Shown here piece after piece: positions 21,052-32,986 of a DNA stretch of 64,000 nucleotides. The number at the start of each line of letters is the position of its first letter. Position 1 is the stretch's first letter. The notes under the pieces are model-generated. The model did not search any database. It saw only the letters and a list, made by a program, of their open reading frames with translations, and was not told the DNA's origin. Source of the DNA: Synanceia verrucosa (lineage: Eukaryota > Chordata > Actinopteri > Perciformes > Synanceiidae); NCBI GenBank assembly GCA_029721515.1, contig CM056554.1:26661736-26725735 (forward strand), read 5' to 3'. Position numbers and translations under genes: made by a program.

Positions 21052-21425
21052 CCTGAGGGTGGAAACCTCTTCAGCAAACTCCTCGCCTACCTGGACAAAA
21101 CCTCTGTCAGTGCCTCTCCCTCAGCAAGATCTCGAGAAGACATTGCTGTGGAGACACCTGCTGGCCACCAGGTGGGGATGGAAAATGTCCAGAGTCGGAC
21201 CAGTGAGGCCGGGGTGACGGTGCAGAAGAAGGACGCCAGGCAGTCTGTGGAGGAGGTGTCGGAGGTGCAGGGCTGGATCAAGGAGGTGGCGCCTCCTCCA
21301 GCTGCACTTGTGTACGACGAGCCACACAAGAAGATGATGCACGTTCCCGAACTTCAGCTGGACGTCAAGGCCAGCAGGGAGAAGGCAGACGATGATGTCT
21401 TTGGCTACGTCATCACCGACACAGA
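21052..21425 (+). CDS. ptprn2: ptprn2-like exon, pre-membrane lumenal region
   Basis: This 374-bp exon begins in phase 0 after GGCTTCTTTCAG and reads PEGGNLFSKLLAYLDKTSVS, then GMENVQSRTSEAGVTVQKKD, VQGWIKEVAPPPAALVYDEP and DDDVFGYVITDT. It ends with GA of a split codon before a strong GTGAGT donor. FGYVITDT corresponds to the strongly conserved GYIVTD start of the mature ectodomain (SEA-like domain) of IA-2 and phogrin. VQKKD carries a dibasic pair upstream of that domain, where proprotein convertases normally cut; the exact site is inferred. The donor is followed within about 35 bases by a minisatellite. Confidence 0.88.
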
Positions 21426-21458
21426 GTGAGTAAGACAAAACACACACAAGAGAAACTA

Positions 21459-22480
21459 GAAACTGTACGCACCGTAGAAGAACTTTAAATAAACTGTATG
21501 CACCGTAGAAGAACTTTAAATGAACTGTATGCACCGTACATAATTTTAGATAAACTGTATGCACCGTACATAATTTTAGATAAACTGTATGCACCGTAGA
21601 AGAACTTTAAATGAACTGTACGCACCGTAGAAGAACTTTAAATAAACTGTATGCACCGTAGAAGAACTTTAAAAGAACTGTATGCACCGTACATAATTTT
21701 AGATGAACTGTATGCACCGTAGAAGAACTTTAAATAAACTGTATGCACCGTGGGGCGGCACAGTGGTGTAGTGGTTAGCACTGTCGCCTCACAGCAAGAA
21801 GGTACCGGGTTCGAATCCCGGCCCGGGGCCTTTCTGTGTGGAGTTTGCGTGGGTTCTCTCTGGTACTCCGGCTTCCTCCCACCATCCAAAAACATGCATG
21901 GGGATTAGGTTAATTGGCTAATTTAAATTGTGAGTGGTTGTCTGTCTCTATGTGTCCTGTGATGAACTGGACACTTGTCAGGGTGTACCCTGTCTTTCAC
22001 CCTAAGACAGCTGGGATAGGCTCCAGCCCTCCTGACCCTATGAGAGGATAAGAGGGAGAAGATGGATGGATGGATGGATGTATGCACCGTAGAAGAACTT
22101 TAAATAAACTGTATGCACCATACATCCTAACTTTAGATAAACTGTATGCACCGTACATGCTAATTTTCAATAAACTGTTTGTACCGTACATGATGATTTT
22201 AGATAAACCATTTGTACCGTACATGCTAACTTTAGATAAACTGTTTGTACCGTATATGCTAACTTTAGATAAACTGTTTGTACCGTACATGCTAACTTTA
22301 GTTAAACTGTATGCACTGTACATGCTAATTTTCAATAAACTGTTTATACCGTATATGCTAACTTTAGATAAACAGTTTGTACTATACATGCTAACTTTAG
22401 ATAAACTGTTTGTACTGTACATGATAACATTAGATAATCTGTGTACCGTACATGCTAACTTTAGAGAAACTGTATGTTTT
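21459..22480 (+). repeat. Minisatellite with two unit types, split by a SINE
   Basis: Before the SINE the unit is about 31 bp: GAAGAACTTTAAATAAACTG then TATGCACCGTA, with a variant carrying CATAATTTTAGA. After the SINE, from about 22130, a longer unit of 34-36 bp dominates: CATGCTAACTTTAGATAAAC then TGTTTGTACCGTA. In total about 10 units lie on the left and 12 on the right. Both halves share the TGTATGCACCGTA core. Confidence 0.88.
21752..22078 (+). mobile_element. tRNA-type SINE inside minisatellite
   Basis: It starts GGGGCGGCACAG with A box TGGTGTAGTGG and B box GGTTCGAATCC, both good RNA polymerase III promoter matches. A body shared with the other copies follows, with a 3' tail of GATGGATGGATGGATG. 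TGTATGCACCGT is present on both sides (21740-21751 and 22079-22090). It may be a target duplication, but it is also the minisatellite unit. Confidence 0.85.
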
Positions 22481-24145
22481 TTTGAAGTTAACCAACAGCA
22501 GAAACGTGTTCCTGGTGTACCATCAACAGTTTTTCTTGGTGGCTAGATTGTTCCTATGAGTGATTGTTGTTCCTTGCACGCTTTTTGATGGCATATTATA
22601 CTTGTGATTTGCTCGGTGCTCTGCTGTATTGTCCTGTTTTTTTAGGCAACACATTCGATGTGATGCTTTTCCTTTTGTCTTTGTTGTGAACGAGCCGCAG
22701 TAATGGAGGCAGGAAATGTGGTTTTCTGCGTAAATTACAAACCAGTTTCTGTGTTGTTACTATCGGGGGAAAATTCTCATACATCACGAAACAGCTGGAC
22801 CCTCCTTCATACTGATGTCTGATATTACCAGGATATGTCTTTGTCCTTCTGCTCGTTCTTATTCACACCAGCATCAGAGTCATTTTCAAACTGATTCCTC
22901 TGCTCTTCAGTTTGAGATTGAAGACCTTTAGACATGTCTGCTGTGACTCTTTCTGTCTGCGCCAACATTTCATTTTCTTTCTCATCTTCCCTCAGTTGTC
23001 ATTCAGAACAAACAAAATGACGAAATGCGTGCAACATCATGTGAAAAGAAAATGTCCGGATGTTGTTGTCGAGGTCACTTTCAAGGCTTCAGTGTGCTGC
23101 ATGACAGAACGTGTTCACAGCCCTTCACAACCTAAATGTTAGAGTTTTATAACCTAAATGTAGACAACATCATATGTTCTGTATGTTTATACGTGAAAGA
23201 AGAAACTACCCTGCTGTTATCACATGCACCTTAGTAAACAAAAAAATAGAATAATGAAGATATGGTGTAACAAACTCACGGAGAGCTGTCATCAGATTAA
23301 CGTCATTGGTTCATAAAAACACGCATTCAGGCATCAAAACTCAAGTGCTTAGTTTTATTTAAGTGTTTTTCATGAGTGAAGTGACGGATAGAGGAGGGGA
23401 AAAAAATACCAGTGTCTTTAATAGTTAAATAGTCCCACACCGTGGATGCAGCACAACAAAAAAAGGCGTTTCTTTTGATCCGTCACAAATCCCGGAAAAA
23501 TAGGAATACAAAAAAATCTCAGTCCTTATCCAAAGCCCAACAAAATCAATAACGATACTGGTCCAAGATTATCACAGGAATCCAATGATTACGGCACGAC
23601 AGTCTTTCAGTTCCCACAATCAAAAAAAACAAAAAGGTGAAAAAAAAAGGATCGATCTCACCTCCTGGATGACAGGCACGAGTTTAATGTCGACAGGAAA
23701 ATAATCCAAGACATAATCCATCTCCGCTTCGAGGCCATGTTTAATTCATATTCTGAAGATGAGACTATCAAACGATAACCGGCGTCTTCCTCCTCATTCA
23801 TTCCCCCCCTTTTCCTCTTCCGTGTCTCATTTAAAAGGTGGACATGTGATTCACTGGGAGCACAGCCATAGGATCAGGACAGGGAAAGTGGGTGCGTGTG
23901 AGAGTGAGAAGGTGAGTGACAGCTCTGAACCCTATCATTTACCTAGACCTTTACTCCAAACCACTAACCTCTGGCCATGGAAGATGGGGAAGGTATTATA
24001 GCTACCATAGAATTAAAGATAAATGGATAAATTTACCTGACCAGGTTTTCAATAATTGATTCTTATTTAAACAATGAAGCTCACCGACATAGACATTTCC
24101 TACTAACCCAATTTTTTTTTTTTCAAAGAATAACCAAGATTCTTC
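22481..24145 (+). other. ptprn2: Intron stretch, possible LTR-like part
   Basis: 22481-23260 shows no recognised feature. From about 23266 (TGTAACAAACTCACGG) to 24145 the sequence is A-rich in the style of the - strand Gypsy element that follows. It may be its 3' LTR and untranslated region, but no second copy was found to prove it. Confidence 0.4.
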
Positions 24146-26853
24146 CTAATGACGGAGTACTAAAGAATTACTCTTCATGGCAGATGCCACAGTCCCCGCC
24201 CCCAGACTGGAAATGGTAGGAGGAGGACCAAAATAGGTCTTCAGGTTCACTACGTTTACAGTGTCATTAGAATTATCAGGGAAACGGACTCTGTAGTTCA
24301 ATGGTCCTAATTTCTTTTCCACTATGCATGGTCCTGTCCACTTTGGTGCCAGCTTGGCGGTGAACCTCTTGGATGCATCAGACAGTGGATGAACTTTGAC
24401 CCACACAAGGTCTCCTTCTAGGCTCCTTCTTGACATCCCTTCTCTTCAGGTTGTAATATTTTGCTTGCCTTTTTTGGGCTTTTCTAATATTTTCCGCCAC
24501 TTCTTTTTTGAGTTCCAGCTGTCTCTCTAGGACATTATGTCTGGATGAGGTTGGCAAAGGAGCTTTGGGCAGCAGCTGTTCAAGAGGGCCCTTCAAAGGG
24601 CGTCCCAGTTGTAGGATGGCAGGAGAGAACCCAGTGGACTCTTGCAAGGAGGAGTTGATGGCAAAACGGAATTCATGGACCCACCTGTCCCAGTCATGCC
24701 GCCTTCCTGCAACATATGACGCAATCATCCATTTCAGGGAACGGTTCACCCTCTCTGTCTGGTTCGTTTGAGGGTGATAACTGGTGGCGAACTTGTTGGT
24801 CACTCCCCAGGCTTTGCAGATGCTACTTCGGAGATGGCTGGTGAATTGACTTCCATGGTCAGAAAGGAGGTATTTAGGAGTACCCCACCTGGTGAACACC
24901 TCTTCTGTGAGAATTCTCACCAGCTTCGGTGTCTTGCTATTAGGGACAGGGAAAAGCTCAGTCCACTTGGAATAGTAGTCCACCAGCACAACCGGGTAGT
25001 GATTTCCCTTGCGACTGCAGGAAAAGGGCCCATGATCAATGCCTAGCATCTCACGAACTTCTGACACTTGCGTTGACTGCAGCAGTCCACTGGGTTTGGT
25101 GTTAGATGGTTGGTGTTGTTGGCAGACCAAACATTCCTTTACAAATTTCCAAGTATCCTTACGAATATCAGGCCACCAAGCGACTTCCAGAATACGGAGA
25201 AGTGTCTTTAATCTCCCAAAGTGACCCCCTAAAGGATTATAATGGAAGTACTGCAGGAACGTCAGACGCAGTACTTCTGGGACTACTAGCTGGTGCTTGT
25301 GTCCATCTCGAGCAATTGGCACTCTTCGGTAAAGCAGTCCCTGGTGGTCAAGGAAGGAAATTCTGTCTGGAGGAAGACACTCAAGAGGTGGCATTTGCTC
25401 CCGGACATCTCTGATGTATTCATCCGTTTTGGGCAGTCGCAATTTCATCCAGTGAGTTTGGGAGATCTGTGGACACTTTGGCAGTACCATAACATACAGC
25501 CAGGCTTCTGGAGGTTGGGGCACACTCCGGCCTGGACTCTGGGATCCGCGACAAAGCATCTGGAACAACATTCAATGTCCCCCTCCTGTACTGGACAGAG
25601 AAGGTGAAAGGCTGGAGTCTGAGGGCCCAACGGGTAAGGCGTGAAGAAGTCTTTGGGCTATTGAAAATCCAGGACAGAGCTGCATGATCTGTCACCACTT
25701 CAAATTGCACCCCTTTTCACTTTTCTACTGCCCATACAACAGCCAGACATTCCTTTTCTGAAACCGAATAGTTTCGTTCAGCCATAATTAGTAATCGGGA
25801 TGCAAAAGCAATCACATGTTCCCCATCATCTCCTTCTTGGCTCAGCACGGCCCCCAGCCCTACATCACTGGCATCAGTGGATACTGTGAAGGGCTTTTCT
25901 AGGTCTGGGTGGGAAAGAACTGGAGGGCATTGCAAGGCTTCTCTCAGACCCACCCAACTCTTCTCACAGTCCTCTGTCCACATCCATTTTACATTCCTCT
26001 TCTTCAGGTTATTCAATGGGGCTGTGATATCAGCAAAGTTTTTAATAAACTTGTGGTACCATCCAGCAAGTCCAAGGAACCGCTGCAGTTCTTGGATGTT
26101 TTGTGGCCGAGGATATTCACTTATGGCCCTGAGCTTCTCAGGGTCTGCTGATACTCCTTGACAAGAGACCTGATGGCCCAGAAACGTCAAGGATGACTTA
26201 AAGAAATGGCACTTCTGCAGGTTAAGTGTTAGAGAGGAACTATGGAGTTTCTCAAACACCTTCCTTAGATTGTTTAAGTGAGAAGTAGCTGACTTTGAAT
26301 ACACAATGATATCGTCTATGTAAACAAAGCAACAGACACCTTTCAGTTCCGCCAAAACCTTCTCCGTAAGCCTCTGAAAAGTAGCACCAGAGTTCTTTAG
26401 GCCAAACGGCATGGAGAGAAAATGAAAGAGGCCAAACGGGGTGACAAAAGCAGTCTTCTCAATGCTGGCTTCATCCATAGCAACTTGCCAGTATCCAGAA
26501 TGAAGATCTAGAGAGCTGAATATACAGGCCACAGCAAAAGACTCAAGGATGTCATGTATCTTCGGCATGGGATAGGCATTGAAAAGCGTCCCCTCAGCCA
26601 GCATCTCCTTCAGCTGCCGTTGAATAATGTCTTTTTTAAGCGGCGACACCCGGTAAGCTGGACAACGCAGGGGCATGTCATCGGTGAGGCGGATGGTACG
26701 CTTCACAAGGGATGTTTTCCCTGTCTTACCAGAGCAAACCGATGGCCACTCCTTTATCAACTGTAAAAGCTCAGGCCTAGAATCAGGGGGCAAGTCAGGC
26801 AGCATATTCAAATGAGCCCCAGTTTTTTTGGATGGTATGCCCCGTAGGGGCAA
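24146..26853 (-). pseudogene. Gypsy pol (RT-RNaseH-integrase), broken
   Basis: From 26853 downward: the N-terminal part of reverse transcriptase, then FSSLDLHSGYWQVAMD, SMPFGLKNSGATFQRL and the active site FVYIDDIIVYS. At about 26580 the frame passes directly from MLAEGTLF to NAYPMPKI, so the usual stretch of RT between these motifs is deleted. RNase H shows VSTDASDVGLGAVLSQEGDD and VVTDHAALSWI, with a TGA at about 25717-25719 between them. The integrase (25571-24378) has an HHCC finger (HYNPLGGH...CLVCQQH) and the LVDYYSKW, LSDHGSQF and TERVNRSLK acidic motifs. Frameshifts lie near 25440 and 24430. The C-terminal tail (GDLVWVKVHPLS, APKWTGPCIVEKKLGPLNYR) is a typical integrase C-terminal domain. 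Confidence 0.88.
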
Positions 26854-26961
26854 AGCGAAATAAATACTGAGACTTGCTGATCCATTAGTTGTGTGCCATT
26901 CCCTTTCTCGTTCACTCTAATGACGGAGTACTGAAGAATTACTCTTCATGGCAGATGCTAC
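24146..26961 (-). mobile_element. Second Ty3/Gypsy pol, no gag, flanked by 45-bp direct repeats
   Basis: Reverse transcriptase, RNase H and integrase of a Gypsy-type element lie on the - strand. It differs clearly from the chromodomain element at 14237: YIDD instead of YLDD, and no chromodomain. CTAATGACGGAGTACT followed by AAGAATTACTCTTCATGGCA occurs at both edges (24146-24190 and 26917-26961), about 45 bp with 3 differences. Gag and protease are missing. Confidence 0.85.
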
Positions 26962-27118
26962 AATGGAAAGTAAAAACAGTTGAGAGGAATTAGAATAAAG
27001 CTGGCTCAACAACACAACAATAGTTATTTTTCTGTACATGGGAAATTTGTGTTTAACTCATTTTATTTTTATGTATTTATTTACATTTTACTTCATTGTT
27101 AGTATAATTACTAATAAT

Positions 27119-27120
<2 letters not shown>

Positions 27121-27153
<33 letters not shown>

Positions 27154-27154
27154 T
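27121..27154. repeat. (ATT)n microsatellite
   Basis: About 11 ATT units in a row lie in AT-rich intron sequence. Confidence 0.9.
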
Positions 27155-27540
27155 TGGATAATGCCATATGTTGTTGTTGTTTGGGGATTGTTTTGATTTA
27201 TTGTATTAATTTCAAAATTTTCACATCAAATCAAAAGCCTTTATATGACAGCGTGTATACAGCGAAATTAGGAGTGCTGCTCCACATGGTGCTCAGTAAA
27301 AAAAAAATAGTCAAGCTTGAAAAAATAAAATGGAAAAGATAAGTTTTGTTTGAAAATTAGCTATTTTTTACACTAGCAAGGCACAGTTACTGTGACAGAA
27401 ATGTTATTGCACAAAATTATTAAATTATTGCACATTTGTTTGTTACTATTATTGCACAGAAAGGTAATATCTATTTATAATATATGAAACATAACACCGA
27501 TATAACAATATATAAAGTGGGTCCTTTTATTCTGCTCTTA

Positions 27541-27680
27541 ACAGTCCCTCGGGAAGAGCAACGAGGAGGGATTCCTCTTCAGGATGGACAGACATGCAAT
27601 AGATGCCATGTGTACAGAATAACAACAATGAAAAACACATTAACACTACATATAACAACAGTTAACACATATAGAATAGT
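27541..27680 (-). mobile_element. L2-type LINE 3' fragment
   Basis: Matches the 3' region of the LINE at 5220-5320: GAGGAGGGATTCCTCTTC, GGATGGACAGAC, GCAATAGATGCCATGTGT and AACACATTAACACTACATA. No coding part is present. Confidence 0.75.
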
Positions 27681-27696
27681 AGGAAAGTAGGCAGGT

Positions 27697-28225
27697 AGGG
27701 TCGCTGAAAGCAGCACATGATGAGGACCCAAACATAAGTTTCAAAGTAAAGAACGTCTTTCAATTATCACCAAGAGTGTGGTAACAATGGCAGAGTTTTA
27801 CAGGGACTTGAGGTAAATAAAAAAAATTGCGAGTATAAGGAACAGAAGAAGCTCACAAGAAGTCTATGAAGCTAAACAACATTACAATAAACACTCAACA
27901 AAGTGGCTTCTTGAGATAAGGAAATACGAACAAATTAACGGCTAAACGGTAAGGTCAACAAGAAAGACCATGATGTGGACCACTAGACTAAAATAAGAAA
28001 ACAAAATCACTTACTAGAGGAACACTAGTGACTAAGAAACAAGTAGGAAAAAAACACAAGAAATCTTGAACACAAGAAATGAGTCTGGGTTCTACAAAAC
28101 ACACACAAAGAGACTCATAAGAAAAGAGAGGACTTCAAAATAAAAGAGGAACTGACAAAACAACACGAAGACAAGACTGGAATTATAAAACTAAACTTAA
28201 CAAGACACAACACAATCACACATAT
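27697..28225 (-). mobile_element. Degenerate solo LTR, Gypsy-like
   Basis: The overall layout follows the LTR at 14237-15119: an early GTCTTTCAATTATC-type stretch, a long A-rich middle, and near the end ACTTCAAAATAAAAG and ACTGACAAAACAACA, which closely match ACTTCAAAATAAAACC and TGACAAAACAACA at 15032-15064. The boundaries are approximate, and no target duplication was identified. Confidence 0.5.
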
Positions 28226-28443
28226 CGCCACAAAGGATTTCATTGATAAAAAATATTTGTTTCTTGATTGCATCTCATTTTTAATTTCCATGGTAACATT
28301 TAATTTACTTACTCGAGGTGTTAAGTGTTAAATTTGTGAAATCATATTCCATAGAGGAGTCAAGTTTTTTTCAGAAACATAGAAATAAATGCAGAATCTG
28401 TGCAGGGCAGGAGTTGTGACATGTTGGCAGAGGTGCATCACCT

Positions 28444-28900
28444 CCTCCTGTGGAGGAGGAGGAGGAGGAGCAGACGAGGAGGAGGAGGCGCAGTGGAGGA
28501 GCAGAGGAGGAAGAGGAGGAGAAGGGGCAGACGAGGAGGAGGAGGAGCAGAGGAGGAGGAAGAGCAGTGGAGGAGGAGGAGCAGAGGAGTAAGAGGAGAG
28601 GAGGAGGAGTGGAGGAGCAGTGGAGGAGCAGAGGAGGAGGAGCGGAGGAGGAGGAGCAGAGGTGGAAAAGGAGAAGAGGAGGAGGAGGAGCAGAGGAGGA
28701 GGAGCCAGGGGAGGAGGAGCAGAGGAGGAAGACGAGCCGAGGAGGAGGAGGAAGAGGAGCAGAAGAGGAAGACGAGCCGAGGAGGAGGAACAGAGGAGCA
28801 GAGGAGGAAGACGAGCCGAGGAGGAGGAGCCAGGGGAGGAGGAGCAGAGGTGGAAAAGGAGCAGAGGAGGAGAGGAGGAGGAGGACAGGGTGATTCATCA
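28444..28900 (+). repeat. Purine-rich GGA tract (about 450 bp)
   Basis: Almost pure A/G on the + strand, built from GAGGAGGAG and GAGGAGCAG units with longer-order repeats such as GGAAGACGAGCCGAGGAGGA. Reading frames across it encode only Glu/Arg/Gly or Ser/Pro/Leu runs and come from composition. In the host transcript it would be a long GGA-rich RNA. Confidence 0.9.
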
Positions 28901-31642
28901 CACACAGGGAAACAGCTGCTCCCCAGCCCATACATACTGTGCATATGGCCATGTAGACACACACACACACACCTGATGCATCTTCAAAACCCATTCAAAA
29001 ATAAATCTGCTGTAATAAATCTTTGAAGTAGTTCAACAAGCTTTAGCAAACAACATGAAGTAGTATAATTCAAGTATGTGAAGTGTCCACAGCCAAACCA
29101 CAGGTAGACTGATTTGATTTGAATTATCTATAATTATGTAATTTTAAATAATAGTGCCTCTGGATTTGTTTCGTTTCCTTGAACATTTTGTGTCTTTGTT
29201 TGTATTTTTACATTCAGCATAATTAGATTGTAGTTTCTAAAGGTGTCATAATTTCATACATGACATGCCTGTCATGGGCTGACAGGAAAGACAAGCGATC
29301 AGAACTTGTTTGCATATCATTGTAGAAAGACTCTCACCCAAATGTGGATACTATACATTCAGTTCAAGTATTCACAGTCTTGGTAGCAATAGAGGTGTTT
29401 TGCTGCTTTTCGTAGCACAGACTGTTGTTATGTTCGTATTGCTGTCACACTAATAAAAATATATGAGAGCAGAATAATATCATCTGCAGACGTACTGAAT
29501 GCTGCAGAGCTGGGAGCCGCTCTGAGGCTCCTGGTGCAGCTATCAGTGATCTGGATATGAAGCTGCCCAAAATTATTTAATTAAGTTCATTTGTGTGTGA
29601 TCAGTTCTGTGTGATGTCCATGTTCAGCGGACTTTGCATCGGCTGAGAATAAGACAAAGATAAAGATTCAAACTTTTAAGTGTTAGTTGAACATCAGGAG
29701 AAACAACGTAAGCAGCTAATCCCTGTAATTAAAGTTCATTTCAAAGTGAGTCATTTTCACAATTTGCAGAGGAGGGAGCATGCTATTCATCTATTCAGCA
29801 GAGGGAGCTGAGAGGAGGTCAGGCGAGTCCAGGACAGATAGGAAGCAATTAGCACACACACACACACACACACACACACCGCTGTCTGGATTGTGTTCAA
29901 GGTTTTCTTGATTGAAGTCATGACCTGTTGGATGTGATGGATTATTGACTGACAACAACAAATGTTTGGAAAAGAAAAAAATCTTGATGATGTTAATTTT
30001 TCATTTGCTCTTTGAAACTTGCTGTGCTGAACAGAAATGACCACAGGACATGGTTGCATGTCTGATAGCAGTAAACATGCTTCACTGTAACCACAGATAA
30101 TGATCCGAGTAAAATACGTTTGCTTAACACAGAACCAAGAGGGACTATGTGCAGAAATGGAGTATCATATTAATTAACTGTGTTTTCTGTCGTTTATAAT
30201 AACCTGAAAATAAGGCTTGTTGTGTTTTTATCACCCTAGAAAGAGACATTAAAGATTTAATCCATTTTTATCACCAGCCACTGATTTCTGTTGCTCCTGA
30301 CGCACTATTGTCATGGTATGGGTGGCCTCGGAGTGTTTCCACGGTTATCCAGTGTTGTGAACAATGTTAACTAGTTACAGTAACTAGTTACTTCATTCGA
30401 AAAGTACCTCAATTACTTTGTTGATTACTGACACCAAAAAATAATGTGTTACTGTTAAAAACATCTCTTTAGTTGCTCTTTAGGACCCTGGGGAGTGAGA
30501 GTTTGTCTTATGGTGTGTTCACTGGAAGTCAGAACTTGGAGCTCTGATCATGTTAACCTCAAAGTTTAGTGCTCCCAGCTCTTCAGCCTTGTCGAGTCTG
30601 TTGTGATCTGGTATATCTGGTGAGATTAATCTGACTTTCTGAGTCGAAGATCTGACTTCACAGAGGTTCTGATTTAAATTCTGACTTGGTGCTTGGAAAT
30701 TACAACATTTGTGTTCAACCTGAATGCACCATGAGCCTAAACACACAAACACCAGGCTCCCAGTGCTGCTGCAGGGACATTAATCCTCTGTTTTACCAAC
30801 GATGTTTCTCTCCTCATGCTGGTAAAGTGGGGGGACGGATCAGTGTCTCTATGAATCTGAAGGGGACATGTCCCCTTGTCCATAGAGCCACCTTTAAGCC
30901 CTTAAGCTATGGACGTAACGTCACGGGACATGACATCATCAGCAGGAATAATTCAACTTTTGGTTTCCCAGTAAAAGTGCGCTGTTTGCTCTTTGTAGTT
31001 TTAACCTCTGACCGTCTCGCTCCGTCGGCACACTTAATGGAGCAGGAAGTGAGGATAACAGACGCTCACCTTCTGCTTCTCGCTTTTGGACTTTTCTTTC
31101 CTTCTTGTCATTTCAGTCCACACGCTCAGAGATTCAGATTTCTAGATTTCTTTCAGATCTGTCTGGTATCTGCTCAGATTTTGTTGTCTTGATGGTGACC
31201 ATTTACTTCCACTTTTCCACTGTTGTCTTCTTCCTGATCTCCCACCTGTCATAAGAAACTAATGCAGGAATGGATTTGAGAGAGAAATACTCTGAATATG
31301 TTTTTGGCACAAAGTTCAGGTTTTGATTTTGCTGAATTGAGACATGACAAACTGTGAAACATTATCATTTGCCCTCATTGGCCTTTACCAGATGTCTCCA
31401 CTTAACACATTAACAGATCTGGGAATTTGGAAAGAAAACTGTTTTCCTAATAGCAAAGTTAGCAGTCCTCTCTTTCGTGTTGGCATGTCTACAGAAACAC
31501 TAGATGCTTCCAGCAGCACATCCTGTAGATATTTGTACTATTGGGTAAAATAAACAGGAAGTTCTGTGACTTGTGTTTCACTCTTTTGATGACTTTTGTT
31601 TAGCTTTATTCTTTCTCTTTCGACCTTCTTCCTCATCATCAG
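28901..31642 (+). other. ptprn2: Intron without recognised gene
   Basis: Mostly AT-rich. A (CA)n run lies at 29853-29879. A stretch near 30360-30480 with AACTAGTTACAGTAACTAGT looks like the end of a decayed hAT-type repeat. No exon was found until the TCATCATCAG acceptor. Confidence 0.5.
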
Positions 31643-31729
31643 TGGGCTCCAGAGAGATGAAGGCCACCACCTGATGGAGATCCTGGCTCGCAGGGCTAAA
31701 ATCCAGATGACCGACTTTGCCAAGCTCTC
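31643..31729 (+). CDS. ptprn2: ptprn2-like exon, SEA-like ectodomain
   Basis: This 87-bp exon lies between CCTCATCATCAG and GTACGT. Its first T completes an Asp codon opened by GA of the exon at 21052-21425. It then reads GLQRDEGHHLMEILARRAKI and QMTDFAKLS, leaving TC for the next exon. The pattern follows the conserved helix of the mature IA-2/phogrin ectodomain (GxxLLExLAxxxxxxxxxFxxxxVVGPA). It starts and ends in phase 2. The fold, known from IA-2 structures, is SEA-like and mediates lumenal dimerisation in secretory granules. Confidence 0.88.
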
Positions 31730-32454
31730 GTACGTATTTCTGTTTATTATTATTATTGTTATTTGTCAGTGACAGTGCGGCAGAAAAACATAGGGTTCTC
31801 ACTCCATCCCTGCTGTATTAATGCTGTTTGTTCTCTTAAAGTGAGCCGTCTGCACTGAAAATCCCCATCTAACCGACAGCCGGTATTTTTTCTACGGGTT
31901 AAAACCATTCATTTGTGTTGGAGCATCATAATAAACACAAACCCGCTCATTTCTTTCTGCTCTGACTTGCTGTTGAGAATGGTTTTGCACCTGTTGTGGC
32001 TAAAAACTTGCCAATAAATGAAGTCAGTTCAACCAGAACCAGCAGGCTGTGGAAGTGACACATCTCACACCGTCCATGTTTTTTCTGTCTGGCTGGAGCT
32101 GCAGACGCTTTCCACAGATTTACAGCTTTGAAACATACAGGTAGTTTAACTTAAATTATTATCACATAACCTGCTAAATTATAGGGATTTTTAATTTCTC
32201 AGAATCAAGTGTCTGCAACCATGGAATATGATCTAGCTGTTATTATTATTACTATTATTATTAGAGTCTAATATTACCGGCTGATATTAACATAACATGA
32301 CTATGATAGCTAATAGTCTGGACTGAAGCTGGACAACTTTTTGTGCCTTTCCTGGTTTTATTTGCACTATTTTCTTAATCATATGAAAGAGCAGGGTGGA
32401 TCAAACCCAATTTATAATTTAATGACTGTATTATTTACCAAGTCATGACCAGTT

Positions 32455-32600
32455 ATAAGATAAGATATTATTCATCCCGAGGGAAATTCTTTCACTACAG
32501 TTTCCATGCACAGTAGGAAAAAGTGAGGAGATTTAAAAGATTTAAAAAGATTTATAAAAGTATATTCAGTGCAGAATAGTGCAAAAATCAAAACCGACAA
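32455..32600 (-). mobile_element. LINE 3' end fragment
   Basis: TATTATTCATCCCGAGGGAAATTCTTT parallels the end of the LINE at 13650-13690 (TTTTTATTCATCCC then GGGGAAATTCACCT). Only an AT-rich 3' part is left, with no coding. Confidence 0.5.
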
Positions 32601-32986
32601 TATAAACAATATAACAATATTCAAAAACTATAAGAACATAAGAATATGTTCACCATGGTCGTTCAGTTTCCCAGTCAGTAAAATAATGCACTTTAAAAAG
32701 AAAATAACTCCAGTTGAAGATGGTGTCTTATTTTGCACAGAGAATGTTTCTATTTGGAGTCATGTTGCATTTCTGAATCATCCAGTAGGACATCACAATA
32801 AAATGAGTCATACTGTGTTAATTCAACAACAAGACATAACATTTAAAAAGCCTGCACATATGGGTAAAGGCTGATATCGGAAATGAAGACTTGGAAAATA
32901 TTGGATATTGGATCTAGGCAAAAAAAAGCCAACATGGAGCATCCCTAATTATTATTATTGATTTTGTTGTTGTTGTGGATCATGAG

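Noticed and set aside
28371..29026. Glu/Arg/Gly-rich and Ser/Pro/Leu-rich frames over the GGA tract
   Set aside because: Low-complexity composition explains them; several frames are open at once.
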